Assembly (NCBI RefSeq): GCF_014251255.1 | Contig: NZ_CP059182.1 | Coordinates: 434,001 to 498,000 of the forward strand | Direction: 5' to 3' | Source: Blattabacterium cuenoti | GTDB taxonomy: Bacteria > Bacteroidota > Bacteroidia > Flavobacteriales > Blattabacteriaceae | DNA: 64,000 bases | Translations under genes and position numbers: made by a program | Shown here: piece by piece, positions 8,395-17,709 of the stretch | How positions within the stretch are numbered: position 1 is the stretch's first letter | How the letters are laid out: the number at the start of each line of letters is the position of its first letter | Notes under the pieces: generated by a model | What the model saw: the letters and a program-made list of their open reading frames with translations, nothing else | Databases searched by the model: none | Told to the model about the DNA's origin: nothing

Positions 8395-8411
8395 TTGGCA
8401 TGTTTTTGGCT
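8395..8411 (+). promoter_or_regulatory. candidate sigma54 (-24/-12) promoter for groES-groEL
   Basis: TTGGCATGTTTTTGGCT matches 11 of 13 defined positions of the sigma54 consensus YTGGCACGNNNNTTGCW. The invariant GG (8397-8398) and GC (8409-8410) are exactly 12 nt apart. A start near 8422 would give a leader of about 31 nt before groES. Two direct repeats of ATGTCAT (8336-8342, 8344-8350) lie just upstream. A match to the housekeeping TAnnTTTG box is absent in this interval. No wet-lab support. Confidence 0.6.
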
Positions 8412-8452
8412 ATGAATGATTAGTATAGTTAACCTTAAAAATTATTTTAAAT

Positions 8453-8731
8453 ATGGTGGAAGTTAAGATTAAACCTTTGGCAGATCGTGTTCTTGTACAA
8501 CCAGATCCTGCTGAAACAAAAACAGCTTCAGGAATTATTATTCCTGATACAGCAAAAGAGAAACCACAAAAAGGAACTATAATAGCTGTTGGAAATGGAA
8601 AAAAAAATGAACCTATGGTTCTGAAAAAAGGAGATAGAGTTTTATATGGAAAATATTCAGGGACTGAATTAAAATGGGAAGGAGAAGAATATTTAATCAT
8701 GAGAGAATCTGATGTAATTGCAATCATATAA
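8453..8731 (+). CDS. groES: co-chaperonin GroES
   Basis: 92 residues. Heptameric lid of the GroEL chamber. Visible: [12 protein letters not shown] at the start, the mobile loop ([19 protein letters not shown], near residues 20-38) that docks on GroEL, and the closing [13 protein letters not shown]. It lies 123 bp upstream of groEL in the usual order. Chaperonin is typically made in very large amounts by insect endosymbionts. Upstream lies the sigma54-like element at 8395. Confidence 0.98.
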   Translation: MVEVKIKPLADRVLVQPDPAETKTASGIIIPDTAKEKPQKGTIIAVGNGKKNEPMVLKKGDRVLYGKYSGTELKWEGEEYLIMRESDVIAII

Positions 8732-8848
8732 TGTCACATCACAAGAATCATCATCATTATAGAATAAAATTATTTTGTTAATTAAGGATAAAGATCTTAA
8801 GTAAAGATTATAATGTTAAGATTAATAAGATAACTTTAAAAAATCTAA

Positions 8849-10495
<1,647 letters not shown>

Positions 10496-10542
10496 ACTTA
10501 GACTGATAAGAAAAAAAGTTATCTACCTAATAATCTGATTAT

Positions 10543-10582
10543 AAAAAAAATAGTGTCTTTTTTTAGAGACACTATTTTTTTA
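10543..10582. terminator. bidirectional terminator between groEL and kdsC
   Basis: An 8-bp stem (TAGTGTCT 10551-10558 with AGACACTA 10567-10574) is flanked by eight A on the left and seven T on the right. The extended stem therefore ends in a U tract when read from either strand. It serves the convergent groEL (plus) and kdsC-like (minus) genes. Confidence 0.88.
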
Positions 10583-10591
10583 TAACCATTT

Positions 10592-11095
10592 TTATAACCA
10601 ATTTCTTTGAACTTTCAAAGTTTGTTCTATTACATCTCTTACACAACCTTTTCCACCTTCTTTTGGAGAAATATATTTAGATATTTCTTTTACTTCTTGA
10701 ACAGCATCTATTGGAGAACATGGCAAAGCTACAGACTTCATAATTTCAATATCTGGAATATCATCTCCCATATAAAGAATTTTTTTCTTAGTAATATTTA
10801 ATATATTACAATACTCATCCAAATATTTTTTTTTATTATCAACTCCTTGATAAATATAACGAATATCAAGTCTTCTTAAACGCCTAAATACCATCAAATC
10901 TGATCCTCTCGTTATAATACACAAATTATATCCTTTTTTTTTTGCTAATTGCATTGCATATCCATCTTTAGCAAACATTTGACGAACCATGTTTCCGTCA
11001 GGAAATAAATTTAAACTACAATTAGTTAACACTCCATCTACATCAAATATAAAAGTATTAATATCATTCATTATGTTTCTATAGCTACTGTCCAT
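10592..11095 (-). CDS. kdsC: KdsC-like HAD-family phosphatase
   Basis: 167 residues from ATG 11095; an in-frame ATG at 11113 would add six residues that homologues lack. HAD motifs: nucleophile FDVDGVLT near residue 17, motif II Thr in IITRG, and motif IV MGDDIPD near 110. The C-terminus ISPKEGGKGCVRDVIEQ matches Bacteroidota KdsC-type proteins. KdsC removes phosphate from KDO-8-P to give Kdo for LPS inner core. Substrate identity is inferred from the family. The gene ends at the terminator shared with groEL. Confidence 0.85.
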   Translation of the reverse strand: MDSSYRNIMNDINTFIFDVDGVLTNCSLNLFPDGNMVRQMFAKDGYAMQLAKKKGYNLCIITRGSDLMVFRRLRRLDIRYIYQGVDNKKKYLDEYCNILNITKKKILYMGDDIPDIEIMKSVALPCSPIDAVQEVKEISKYISPKEGGKGCVRDVIEQTLKVQRNWL

Positions 11096-11185
11096 AAACC
11101 CATTACATTTCATTTGTAAACGTTCCTATCCATTTGTATAAAAAATGAATAAACATATAACACAAATTATTAATTTTACAATTAA

Positions 11186-11581
11186 CTAAATATCTTCAAA
11201 ATTAATATTTGTAAAATTTTTTATTTTTGATGTTTTTTTTTGAACATCTTTCATTTCTTGATGAAATGTATGATTTTTAAAATCTTTTTGATGACGTTCT
11301 GAAATGACTTCTCTTCCTTTTTCATTTATAATAAATCGAATCATATCATCAAGAATACTTTGAAATTTAGAAAAATCTTCTTTATACAAATAAATTTTGT
11401 GTTTTTTATAAGTTATTTCTCCTGTTTCAGAAAAATTTTTCTTACTTTCAGTAATAGTTAAATAATAATCTCCTGCTCTCGTTTCTCTCGCGTCAAAAAA
11501 GTATGTTCGACTTCCAGTTTTTAGAGTACGTGAACAAATTTCATTTCTTTCTTTAAGATTTTCTTTTTCTTTTTCTTCCAT
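11186..11581 (-). CDS. PUR-family (DUF3276) nucleic-acid-binding protein
   Basis: 131 residues. The core, roughly residues 17-96 (RTLKTGSRTYFFDARETRAGDYYLTITESKK... through the helix FSKFQSILDDMIRFI), matches the Bacteroidota DUF3276 family, which folds like eukaryotic Pur-alpha repeats. Characterised relatives bind RNA and DNA; the physiological target is unknown. The C-terminal 35 residues are Lys-rich and not conserved in my memory of the family. It is separated from the ABC exporter (minus strand, 11683-13440) by 101 bp and may be its downstream neighbour in one transcript. Confidence 0.88.
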   Translation of the reverse strand: MEEKEKENLKERNEICSRTLKTGSRTYFFDARETRAGDYYLTITESKKNFSETGEITYKKHKIYLYKEDFSKFQSILDDMIRFIINEKGREVISERHQKDFKNHTFHQEMKDVQKKTSKIKNFTNINFEDI

Positions 11582-11682
11582 TTCAAACAGTGTTATAATT
11601 AATACTAATTCAGCAAATCTAAATAAAAAAAATGGTCCATACTATTTTTAGTAAAATAATTCAGAATAAATTTCTAAATTTT

Positions 11683-13440
11683 CTAACAAAAAATACTACG
11701 ATCTCCCATTTTAAATATCTTTCCATTTTTCAAAGTAATAACAAGATCAAAATCAGAGATATAAGATAAATCATGAGTTATAATTATAATAGTTGTATTT
11801 TTCATCTTTTTTTTTAAAGAACAAATTATTAATTTTCTAGTATTTTGATCTATAGCAGAAAAACTATCGTCCAATACAAGAATACTAGGGTTTCTTATAA
11901 TAGCTCTTGCTATACATATTCTTTGTTTTTGACCTCCTGATAAAGTAATTCCTCTTTCTCCTATAATAGTTTCATATCCATTTTTAAAATGAAGAATCTC
12001 ATCTTCTATCATTGCTTTTCTAGCAGCATCATAAACTTTACATGATTCTACTTCTTTTTCAATACTTCCAAAAGCAATATTATTATAAATTGAATCTGAA
12101 AATAGAAAAGGTTCTTGAGGAACATATCCTATACAATTTCTAAAATTGTATAAATTATGAGATTTCAAAGATATATTGTCAACAAATATTTCTCCTTGAT
12201 TTGGATCATATAAACGAGTTATTAATCTTCCTATAGTAGTTTTTCCTGATCCTGTTTCTCCAGTCAATATTAAAGTTTTTCCTTTATGAAGAGTAAAAGA
12301 AATTTCGCTTATAGTTTTAATTCTATCTTTATTTACTATCAAATTTGAATCATAAATAAACCCAACATTTTTAAACTGAATTTTACCAAAAATTTTAGTT
12401 TTTATTAAACTGTTGTTGAATATTTCAGGAATTTCTTGTAAAAATTTATTTATACGTATTTGTGATACTTTTGCTCTTTCAACAATAGAAACAACCCATC
12501 CTAAAATAATAAACGGAAAAACTAATACATTTATATAGGTAAAAAATTCAGCAAGAGTCCCTACATTTTTTATTTTTCCTTCAAAAAATTTTTTTCCTCC
12601 AAAAAAAATAATTAGTAAATGACTAATTCCAACAAAAAATATTATTATAGAAGATAAAAAAATATCAATTTTTGCTAATTCAATATTTTTTTTTTTATAT
12701 TTTAATAGAATATTCTTATGTTTTTCTTGAAAAGAAATTTCAGAAACAAATGATTTAATAATCTGAATTCCAGAAAAAGTTTCTTGTATAAAAGAACAAA
12801 TAAGAGATTGATAATTTTGAACTTCTTCACTTTTTCTAGTGATAAAAACACTGATATAATAAATAGAAATAAAAAGAACTGGAATAGGTAATATTCCGTA
12901 AAGGGTCAAAGTTTTATCTAAACGTAACATTTGTACAAATACCATAAAAAACAAAACTATAAGATTAACAAAATACATAACTCCTGGACCAATATACTGT
13001 CTAATAAAAGAAACATCTTCAGTAATTCTATTCATTAAATCTCCAGTTGAATTTTTTTTATAAAAGGATAAACTTAATTTTTGATAATGCGAAAAAATTT
13101 CATTTTTTATATCAAATTCTATCATTCTTGATGTTGTAATAATACACTGTCGCATATGATATTTCACTACCCCACCTATAATTGGAACTATTAATATGAT
13201 ACTTGTATCAATGAAAATATCTGTTTTTAAATTATTAAAAAATATAGATGATATAGATTGATTTTTAGAAAAAAAAACAAAAATATTTTTTATTGTATTA
13301 ATAGATTTTCCTATATAAGGAATAGGAAGTAAAGTTAAAATATTTGATACTAAAATTAATATAAATCCTCTGAACAAACGAAACTTATATTTCTTAAAAT
13401 ATTTTTTGCTAAAAGCAAATAAACCACACATACGGAACAC
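11683..13440 (-). CDS. ABC exporter half-transporter (fused membrane and ATPase domains)
   Basis: 585 residues. The N-terminal exporter domain (residues about 20-320) has six predicted membrane helices; the C-terminal ATPase has Walker A GETGSGKTT, signature LSGGQKQR and switch His in ITHDLS. The Walker B end reads VLDDSFSAID, with Asp where the catalytic Glu normally stands. This is the pattern of the degenerate ATPase in MdlA-like heterodimeric exporters. The substrate cannot be read from sequence; lipid A/lipid (MsbA-like) or drug are options. Start uncertain: ATG 13440 or 13431. It is divergent from nusB across a 17-bp palindrome (CAAACTT-TTT-AAGTTTG, 13448-13464). Confidence 0.88.
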   Translation of the reverse strand: MFRMCGLFAFSKKYFKKYKFRLFRGFILILVSNILTLLPIPYIGKSINTIKNIFVFFSKNQSISSIFFNNLKTDIFIDTSIILIVPIIGGVVKYHMRQCIITTSRMIEFDIKNEIFSHYQKLSLSFYKKNSTGDLMNRITEDVSFIRQYIGPGVMYFVNLIVLFFMVFVQMLRLDKTLTLYGILPIPVLFISIYYISVFITRKSEEVQNYQSLICSFIQETFSGIQIIKSFVSEISFQEKHKNILLKYKKKNIELAKIDIFLSSIIIFFVGISHLLIIFFGGKKFFEGKIKNVGTLAEFFTYINVLVFPFIILGWVVSIVERAKVSQIRINKFLQEIPEIFNNSLIKTKIFGKIQFKNVGFIYDSNLIVNKDRIKTISEISFTLHKGKTLILTGETGSGKTTIGRLITRLYDPNQGEIFVDNISLKSHNLYNFRNCIGYVPQEPFLFSDSIYNNIAFGSIEKEVESCKVYDAARKAMIEDEILHFKNGYETIIGERGITLSGGQKQRICIARAIIRNPSILVLDDSFSAIDQNTRKLIICSLKKKMKNTTIIIITHDLSYISDFDLVITLKNGKIFKMGDRSIFC

Positions 13441-13507
13441 AAAAGTACAAACTTTTTAAGTTTGATATTTTATTTACATTGTGAAGAAAAAATTCATAAA
13501 AAAAATA

Positions 13508-14428
13508 ATGTTAATAAGACGACATTTCAGAATAAAAAGTTTACAATTTTTATATGCTCAATACTTATCTAAAATGAATTCTAAAAAAGTAGAAGAAAAC
13601 ATGTTAAAAAGTATTGAAGAATTACATAATTTGTATATATCTCTTCTTTATTTAATATTAAAAATTAGAGATAGAGCTATCATAAAAATAAAAAAAAATA
13701 AAATTTCTAAAAATCTTGATCCTACTCAAAAACTAGCTTACAATTCTGTAATAAAAATATTGTCTAATAATAAACATTTATTAGAATATAATTCTGAAAA
13801 AATATTGTGGAAAAAAAAAGATGAATATATTTTTTTTATTATAGAAGAAATAAAAAAATCAAAATTTTTTATAAATTTTGTTGAAAAATCCAATTCTTCA
13901 TTTGAAAATGATAAAATATTTATCATAAAATATTATCAAAGTTTTTTGATTCCAAACAAAAAATTAAAAGAATGCGTTGAAGAACAATATACTATAGAAA
14001 TATATGATTTATGTATAGCACATACGATGGTTTGCAAAACTTTGCAATACATAAAATTGTCTACTCCAAAAAATTTTCAATTATATAATATTTATAATAA
14101 TAATGAAAATAAAAAATTTATTATTAATTTGTATAGAAATACTATTTCTCACAAAAAAGAATTTAATAGTTTAATAAATAGAATCTCCAACAATTGGAAC
14201 ATTCATAGAATATCTATGATAGATTTAATTATATTACAAATGGCTATTTGTGAATTTTTATATTTTCCCAATATACCACCAAAAGCAACTATGAATGAAT
14301 ACATAGAGATAGCAAAAATGTTTTGTATGGAAAAAAGTAAAATTTTTATTAATGGGATATTAGATCAAGTATTCAAATTATTATATAATAAAAATAAAAT
14401 ATTTAAAATAGGAAAAGGATTAATGTAA
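13508..14428 (+). CDS. nusB: transcription antitermination/rRNA-processing factor NusB
   Basis: 306 residues from ATG 13508 (MLIRRHFRIKSLQFLYAQ). An upstream in-frame GTG at 13481 is less likely because family members start at MxxRRHxR. About twice the E. coli length, as is usual in Bacteroidota: an extended N-terminal region and the NusB helical fold in the C-terminal third (RISMIDLIILQMAICEFLYFPNIPPKATMNEYIEIAKMF). NusB with NusE binds boxA RNA and prevents early termination in rRNA operons. It is followed by yajC and coaE in the standard Flavobacteria order. Confidence 0.92.
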   Translation: MLIRRHFRIKSLQFLYAQYLSKMNSKKVEENMLKSIEELHNLYISLLYLILKIRDRAIIKIKKNKISKNLDPTQKLAYNSVIKILSNNKHLLEYNSEKILWKKKDEYIFFIIEEIKKSKFFINFVEKSNSSFENDKIFIIKYYQSFLIPNKKLKECVEEQYTIEIYDLCIAHTMVCKTLQYIKLSTPKNFQLYNIYNNNENKKFIINLYRNTISHKKEFNSLINRISNNWNIHRISMIDLIILQMAICEFLYFPNIPPKATMNEYIEIAKMFCMEKSKIFINGILDQVFKLLYNKNKIFKIGKGLM

Positions 14429-14480
14429 TTATTATTATCATTTTCACTAAATTTTATTTTTATTAAATAAATAAAAATTT

Positions 14481-14873
14481 ATGTTTTTCATACTAATCCA
14501 ACAAAATCCTATAATAAATACTCTTTGGATGTTTGCATTAATTTTTATAGTTTTTTATTTCTTTATGATACGTCCTCAAATAAAAAAACAAAAAATTGAA
14601 AAAAAATTTCAAGAAAATATAAAAAAAGGAAATTATATAGTGACAAGTTCAGGTATTCATGGAAAAATTATAGAAATAACAAATAATTTTTTTGTATTAG
14701 AAACTATTATAGGAAAAATAAAATTAGAAAGAAATACTGTTTCTAAAGAATTAACTCAATTACGTTATGGAGACCTTGTAAAAAAAAATAAAGAAAAAGA
14801 AAAAAAAATAATAGAAAAAGAAAAAAAAATAATAGAAAAAGAAAAAAAAATAATAGAAAAAGAAAAAAAATAA
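14481..14873 (+). CDS. yajC: preprotein translocase accessory subunit YajC with repetitive tail
   Basis: 130 residues. One membrane helix (about residues 14-31) followed by FMIRPQIKKQKIEKKFQENIKKG and a small beta domain (NYIVTSSGIHGKIIEI...), typical of YajC, which works with SecDF. The conserved part ends near residue 100. Beyond it the protein is a tandem repeat of the heptad EKEKKII (three full copies and a partial), encoded by a 21-bp minisatellite. Normal YajC ends at about 90-110 residues, so the tail is an extension. It lies 11 bp before coaE. Confidence 0.93.
   Translation: MFFILIQQNPIINTLWMFALIFIVFYFFMIRPQIKKQKIEKKFQENIKKGNYIVTSSGIHGKIIEITNNFFVLETIIGKIKLERNTVSKELTQLRYGDLVKKNKEKEKKIIEKEKKIIEKEKKIIEKEKK
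14793..14870. repeat. 21-bp in-frame tandem repeat at the end of yajC
   Basis: Copies at 14793-14813, 14814-14834 and 14835-14855, and a 15-bp partial copy 14856-14870, then the stop codon. The unit is (G)A5GA9TAATA-like and contains only A, G and T. The period is a multiple of three, so copy-number change lengthens the Lys/Glu tail without a frameshift. Confidence 0.95.
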
Positions 14874-14884
14874 CAAGTACAGAA

Positions 14885-15505
14885 ATGAAATCTTTATTAA
14901 TAGGAATTACTGGACAAATGGGATCCGGAAAAAGTTTATTTTCTTCCTTTTTTAAGGAAAAAGGAATTCCTGTTTATTCTTCAGATAAAAGAAGTAAATA
15001 TTTGATGAATCAAAAAAAGAACATAAAAGAAAATATTATTAAATTTTTTGGAAAAAAATCTTATAAAAAGAATAAAATAAACAAAACATTTTTATCTAAA
15101 AAAGTTTTTAAAAATTCTAATGCATTAAAATTGTTATGTTCTATAGTTTATCCATCTATTTTTTTAGATTTTAAAAATTGGTTTTTTTATCAAAAAACTC
15201 TTTTTTCCATAAAAGAATCTGCTCTCTTATTTGAAAGTGGATCATATAAAAAATGTGATTTAATTATTACTATTAGTAGTCCTACCAAAAAAAAAATTGA
15301 AAGAGTAATAAAAAGAGATAAATTAAATGAAATCCAAATTATGGATCGTATAAGAAATCAAATATCGGATAAAGAAAAAGAAAAACATTCTGATCTTATT
15401 ATAAGAAATAATCAAAATATTTCTTTTTTGCAAAAAGAAGCAGAAAGAATTCATAATAAAATTATGAATATTCAAAATATCATCAAAAAATATGGGAAAA
15501 GGTGA
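14885..15505 (+). CDS. coaE: dephospho-CoA kinase
   Basis: 206 residues. Phosphorylates dephospho-CoA, the last step of coenzyme A synthesis. P-loop GQMGSGKS near residues 10-17, the acceptor-binding YSSDK near 31-35, ESALLFESGSYKKCDL in the middle and the lid residue region RVIKRDKLN. All family landmarks are present. Its end overlaps the THX gene by 14 bp in another frame, implying one transcript nusB-yajC-coaE-THX. Confidence 0.94.
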   Translation: MKSLLIGITGQMGSGKSLFSSFFKEKGIPVYSSDKRSKYLMNQKKNIKENIIKFFGKKSYKKNKINKTFLSKKVFKNSNALKLLCSIVYPSIFLDFKNWFFYQKTLFSIKESALLFESGSYKKCDLIITISSPTKKKIERVIKRDKLNEIQIMDRIRNQISDKEKEKHSDLIIRNNQNISFLQKEAERIHNKIMNIQNIIKKYGKR

Positions 15506-15608
15506 CAAAAAAACTAGAAGAGGAAAAATAAAAAATAAAACTTATGGAAATCTTCGTCCGAATCCAAAAAATTATAAAAATTATAAAAAAAAGAAGAAAA
15601 AAAACTAA
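15492..15608 (+). CDS. 30S ribosomal protein THX
   Basis: 38-residue, very basic protein beginning MGKGDKKTRRGKI and containing TYGNLRP, then a Lys-rich tail. This is the signature of the THX family, a tiny peptide in the head of the 30S subunit of Thermus and Bacteroidota. The reading frame differs from coaE, which it overlaps by 14 bp, and the stop lies just before the convergent peptidase gene. It is easily missed by gene finders because of its length. Confidence 0.9.
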   Translation: MGKGDKKTRRGKIKNKTYGNLRPNPKNYKNYKKKKKKN

Positions 15609-15610
15609 TA

Positions 15611-16306
15611 TTATTCATCTCTTTTATGATTAAGAAAAGACATAAAATATATTAATTGCGATAAACTTCCTAAGGCATAAACAACATATGTCATAGCCGC
15701 CCATTTCAAAGAATCTTTTGCCTGATTGTATTCTTGATAATTTACTATATTTTTATTCTTTAACCAAATCAAAGCTCTTTTACTTGCATCAAATTCTATT
15801 GGAAGAGTAATGAAAGAGAAAATAACTGCTAAAGAAAATAATCCTATTCCTAACTTAAGAAAAAAAGAATTTTCTCCTTCTGAACTATAAAAAATTGCAA
15901 GTCCAAACATAATTGTAAAATTAGTTAATTTTGAACTAAAATTTAAAATGGGAACCATTTGATTTCTTAACTTCAACATTTTATAACCTACTTTATGTTG
16001 TAAAGCATGTCCACATTCATGTGCTGCAACTGCAATTGCTCCCACAGTTTTTCTGTAAAAAACTATTTCGCTTAAATTAACAGTTTTATTTAAAGGATCA
16101 TAATAATCCGTTAATTCTCCTTCTACAGAAAGAACATTTACATCATAAATTCCATTATCAGATAACATTTTTTCCGCTACTTCTTTCCCACTCATATGAA
16201 TATTCATCTGCAATTCTGAATAAAACCTGAACTTATTTCTTAAGATTTTACTAACAAGAACACTAATAAAAAAAATAATAGAAACAATCCAATAATAATA
16301 GTTCAT
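15611..16306 (-). CDS. membrane zinc metallopeptidase, YugP family
   Basis: 231 residues. Zinc site HECGH (AAHECGHALQHK, near residue 95) between membrane segments at about 4-20, 127-142, 149-168 and 205-222. The N-terminal SGKEVAEKML and VNLSEIVFYRKTVGAIAVAAHE segments match the neutral zinc metallopeptidase (DUF/Peptidase_M-like YugP) family widespread in Bacteroidota. Physiological substrate unknown; the active site probably lies at the membrane face. It is convergent with THX (2 bp apart) and divergent from ndh. Confidence 0.88.
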   Translation of the reverse strand: MNYYYWIVSIIFFISVLVSKILRNKFRFYSELQMNIHMSGKEVAEKMLSDNGIYDVNVLSVEGELTDYYDPLNKTVNLSEIVFYRKTVGAIAVAAHECGHALQHKVGYKMLKLRNQMVPILNFSSKLTNFTIMFGLAIFYSSEGENSFFLKLGIGLFSLAVIFSFITLPIEFDASKRALIWLKNKNIVNYQEYNQAKDSLKWAAMTYVVYALGSLSQLIYFMSFLNHKRDE

Positions 16307-16333
16307 CTAAATAAAATTTTTTTTATCAAAAAA

Positions 16334-16363
16334 ATCATTATTTAATTTAAATAAAATAATGAT
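16334..16363. repeat. inverted repeat in the peptidase-ndh divergent intergenic region
   Basis: Arms ATCATTATTT (16334-16343) and AAATAATGAT (16354-16363) pair perfectly over 10 bp around a 10-nt loop. It lies between the divergent peptidase and ndh starts. There is no T tract suited to termination of either gene, so an operator or DNA structure is more likely. The AT composition raises the chance of coincidence. Confidence 0.45.
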
Positions 16364-16400
16364 CAAATAATAATTAATTTAATAATTAAAAAAAATTAAG

Positions 16401-16419
16401 ATATTTGTACGTCAAATAT
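16401..16419. promoter_or_regulatory. palindrome just before ndh
   Basis: ATATTTG (16401-16407), five bases, CAAATAT (16413-16419): a 7-bp inverted repeat ending six bases before the ndh ATG. Its placement would let a bound repressor or a small RNA hairpin affect ndh expression. No regulator is identified. Confidence 0.35.
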
Positions 16420-16425
16420 TTGACT

Positions 16426-17709
16426 ATGAATATTCCAACAGTAAATAATCTAAAAAGAGTTGTTATTATTGGCGCTGGGTTTGCTGGCTTACAAGTAGCA
16501 AAAAAATTAAAAAGAGAAAAATTTCAAGTTATACTTATAGATAAAAACAATTATCATACATTTCAACCTTTGTTATATCAAGTAGCTACAGCAGGTTTGG
16601 AACCAGATTCTATTGCACATTCTATTAGAACAATTATAAAAAAAAAAAAAAATTTCTTCTTTCGATTAGCATACGTTCATTACATTGATACAAAAAAACA
16701 AAAAATATACACAAATGTAGGATCTTTATCCTATGACTATTTAATTCTGGCTACAGGCTCTGTAACTAATTATTTTGGAAATAAAAACATTGAATCTTTT
16801 GCTTTACCCATGAAATCTATTCCGGAAGCATTAGACTTGAGAAGTCTTATTTTACAAGATTTTGAATCTGCTTTACTCACTAAAGATTCAAAAGAAAAAG
16901 AACGACTTATGACCTTTGTTATTGTTGGAGGCGGGCCAACTGGAGTAGAACTAGCTGGAGCTTTAGCAGAAATGAAAAGATATGTTTTACCAAATGATTA
17001 TCCTGATTTGGACATTCAACAAATGAATATACACTTATTACAAGCTTCTACTAGATTGTTAGATGGTATGTCTGAAAAATCAGCAAAACAAGCTTTTAAA
17101 AATTTAAAAGAATTAGGAGTTACTATTTGGTTAGATTGTTTAGTAAAAGATTATAATGGAAAAATTGTTTTTATAGACAAAAATAAGAGGATAGAATCCT
17201 CTAATGTAATATGGGCTGCAGGAGTAAAAGGAGCAATCATAAAAGGATTTCTAAAAGAGGATATGAAAGGTCAAAGAATTTTAGTAGATGATTATCTAAA
17301 AGCAATTAGATACAAAAACATCTTCGCTATTGGCGATATTGCTTGTATGATAAAAAATCCATCTTACCCCAATGGTTATCCTATGACGGCACAACCAGCT
17401 ATACAACAAGGAAATTGTCTTGCAAAAAATTTAAATCTTTTTTCAGAGAAAAAACCTATAAAACCTTTTGAATATAAAAATTTAGGATCCATGGCAACTA
17501 TTGGAAGAAACAAAGCAGTATGTGATTTTCCATATTTTAAATTAAAAGGGTTTCTAGCATGGATCATATGGATGTTTGTTCATTTAATAAGTTTAGTTGG
17601 ATTTAGAAATAGAGTCATTGCTTTGATGAATTGGATCATTCAATATTTTCATTATCATAAAAGTGTAAGATTAATCATAAGACCGTTTCATAGAAAAAAA
17701 ATTAATTGA
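16426..17709 (+). CDS. ndh: type II NADH:quinone oxidoreductase
   Basis: 427 residues from ATG 16426; an upstream in-frame TTG (16405) is not supported. Single-subunit, non-proton-pumping NADH dehydrogenase feeding the menaquinone pool. FAD-binding GxGxxG in VVIIGAGFAGLQ near residue 13, NADH-binding FVIVGGGPTGVELAGALAEM near residue 166, the second flavin motif AIGDIA near 300, and C-terminal amphipathic/membrane-associating helices (FLAWIIWMFVHLISL). Codons around residues 71-76 contain a run of 15 A (16638-16652), a slippage-prone site. The 3' end overlaps the convergent menF by 22 bp. Confidence 0.95.
   Translation: MNIPTVNNLKRVVIIGAGFAGLQVAKKLKREKFQVILIDKNNYHTFQPLLYQVATAGLEPDSIAHSIRTIIKKKKNFFFRLAYVHYIDTKKQKIYTNVGSLSYDYLILATGSVTNYFGNKNIESFALPMKSIPEALDLRSLILQDFESALLTKDSKEKERLMTFVIVGGGPTGVELAGALAEMKRYVLPNDYPDLDIQQMNIHLLQASTRLLDGMSEKSAKQAFKNLKELGVTIWLDCLVKDYNGKIVFIDKNKRIESSNVIWAAGVKGAIIKGFLKEDMKGQRILVDDYLKAIRYKNIFAIGDIACMIKNPSYPNGYPMTAQPAIQQGNCLAKNLNLFSEKKPIKPFEYKNLGSMATIGRNKAVCDFPYFKLKGFLAWIIWMFVHLISLVGFRNRVIALMNWIIQYFHYHKSVRLIIRPFHRKKIN

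Noticed and set aside
8384-8418. Housekeeping-type promoter for groES (TTG at 8391 with TATGAATG at 8411)
   Set aside because: The second box mismatches TAnnTTTG at two T positions. The sigma54 element fits much better.
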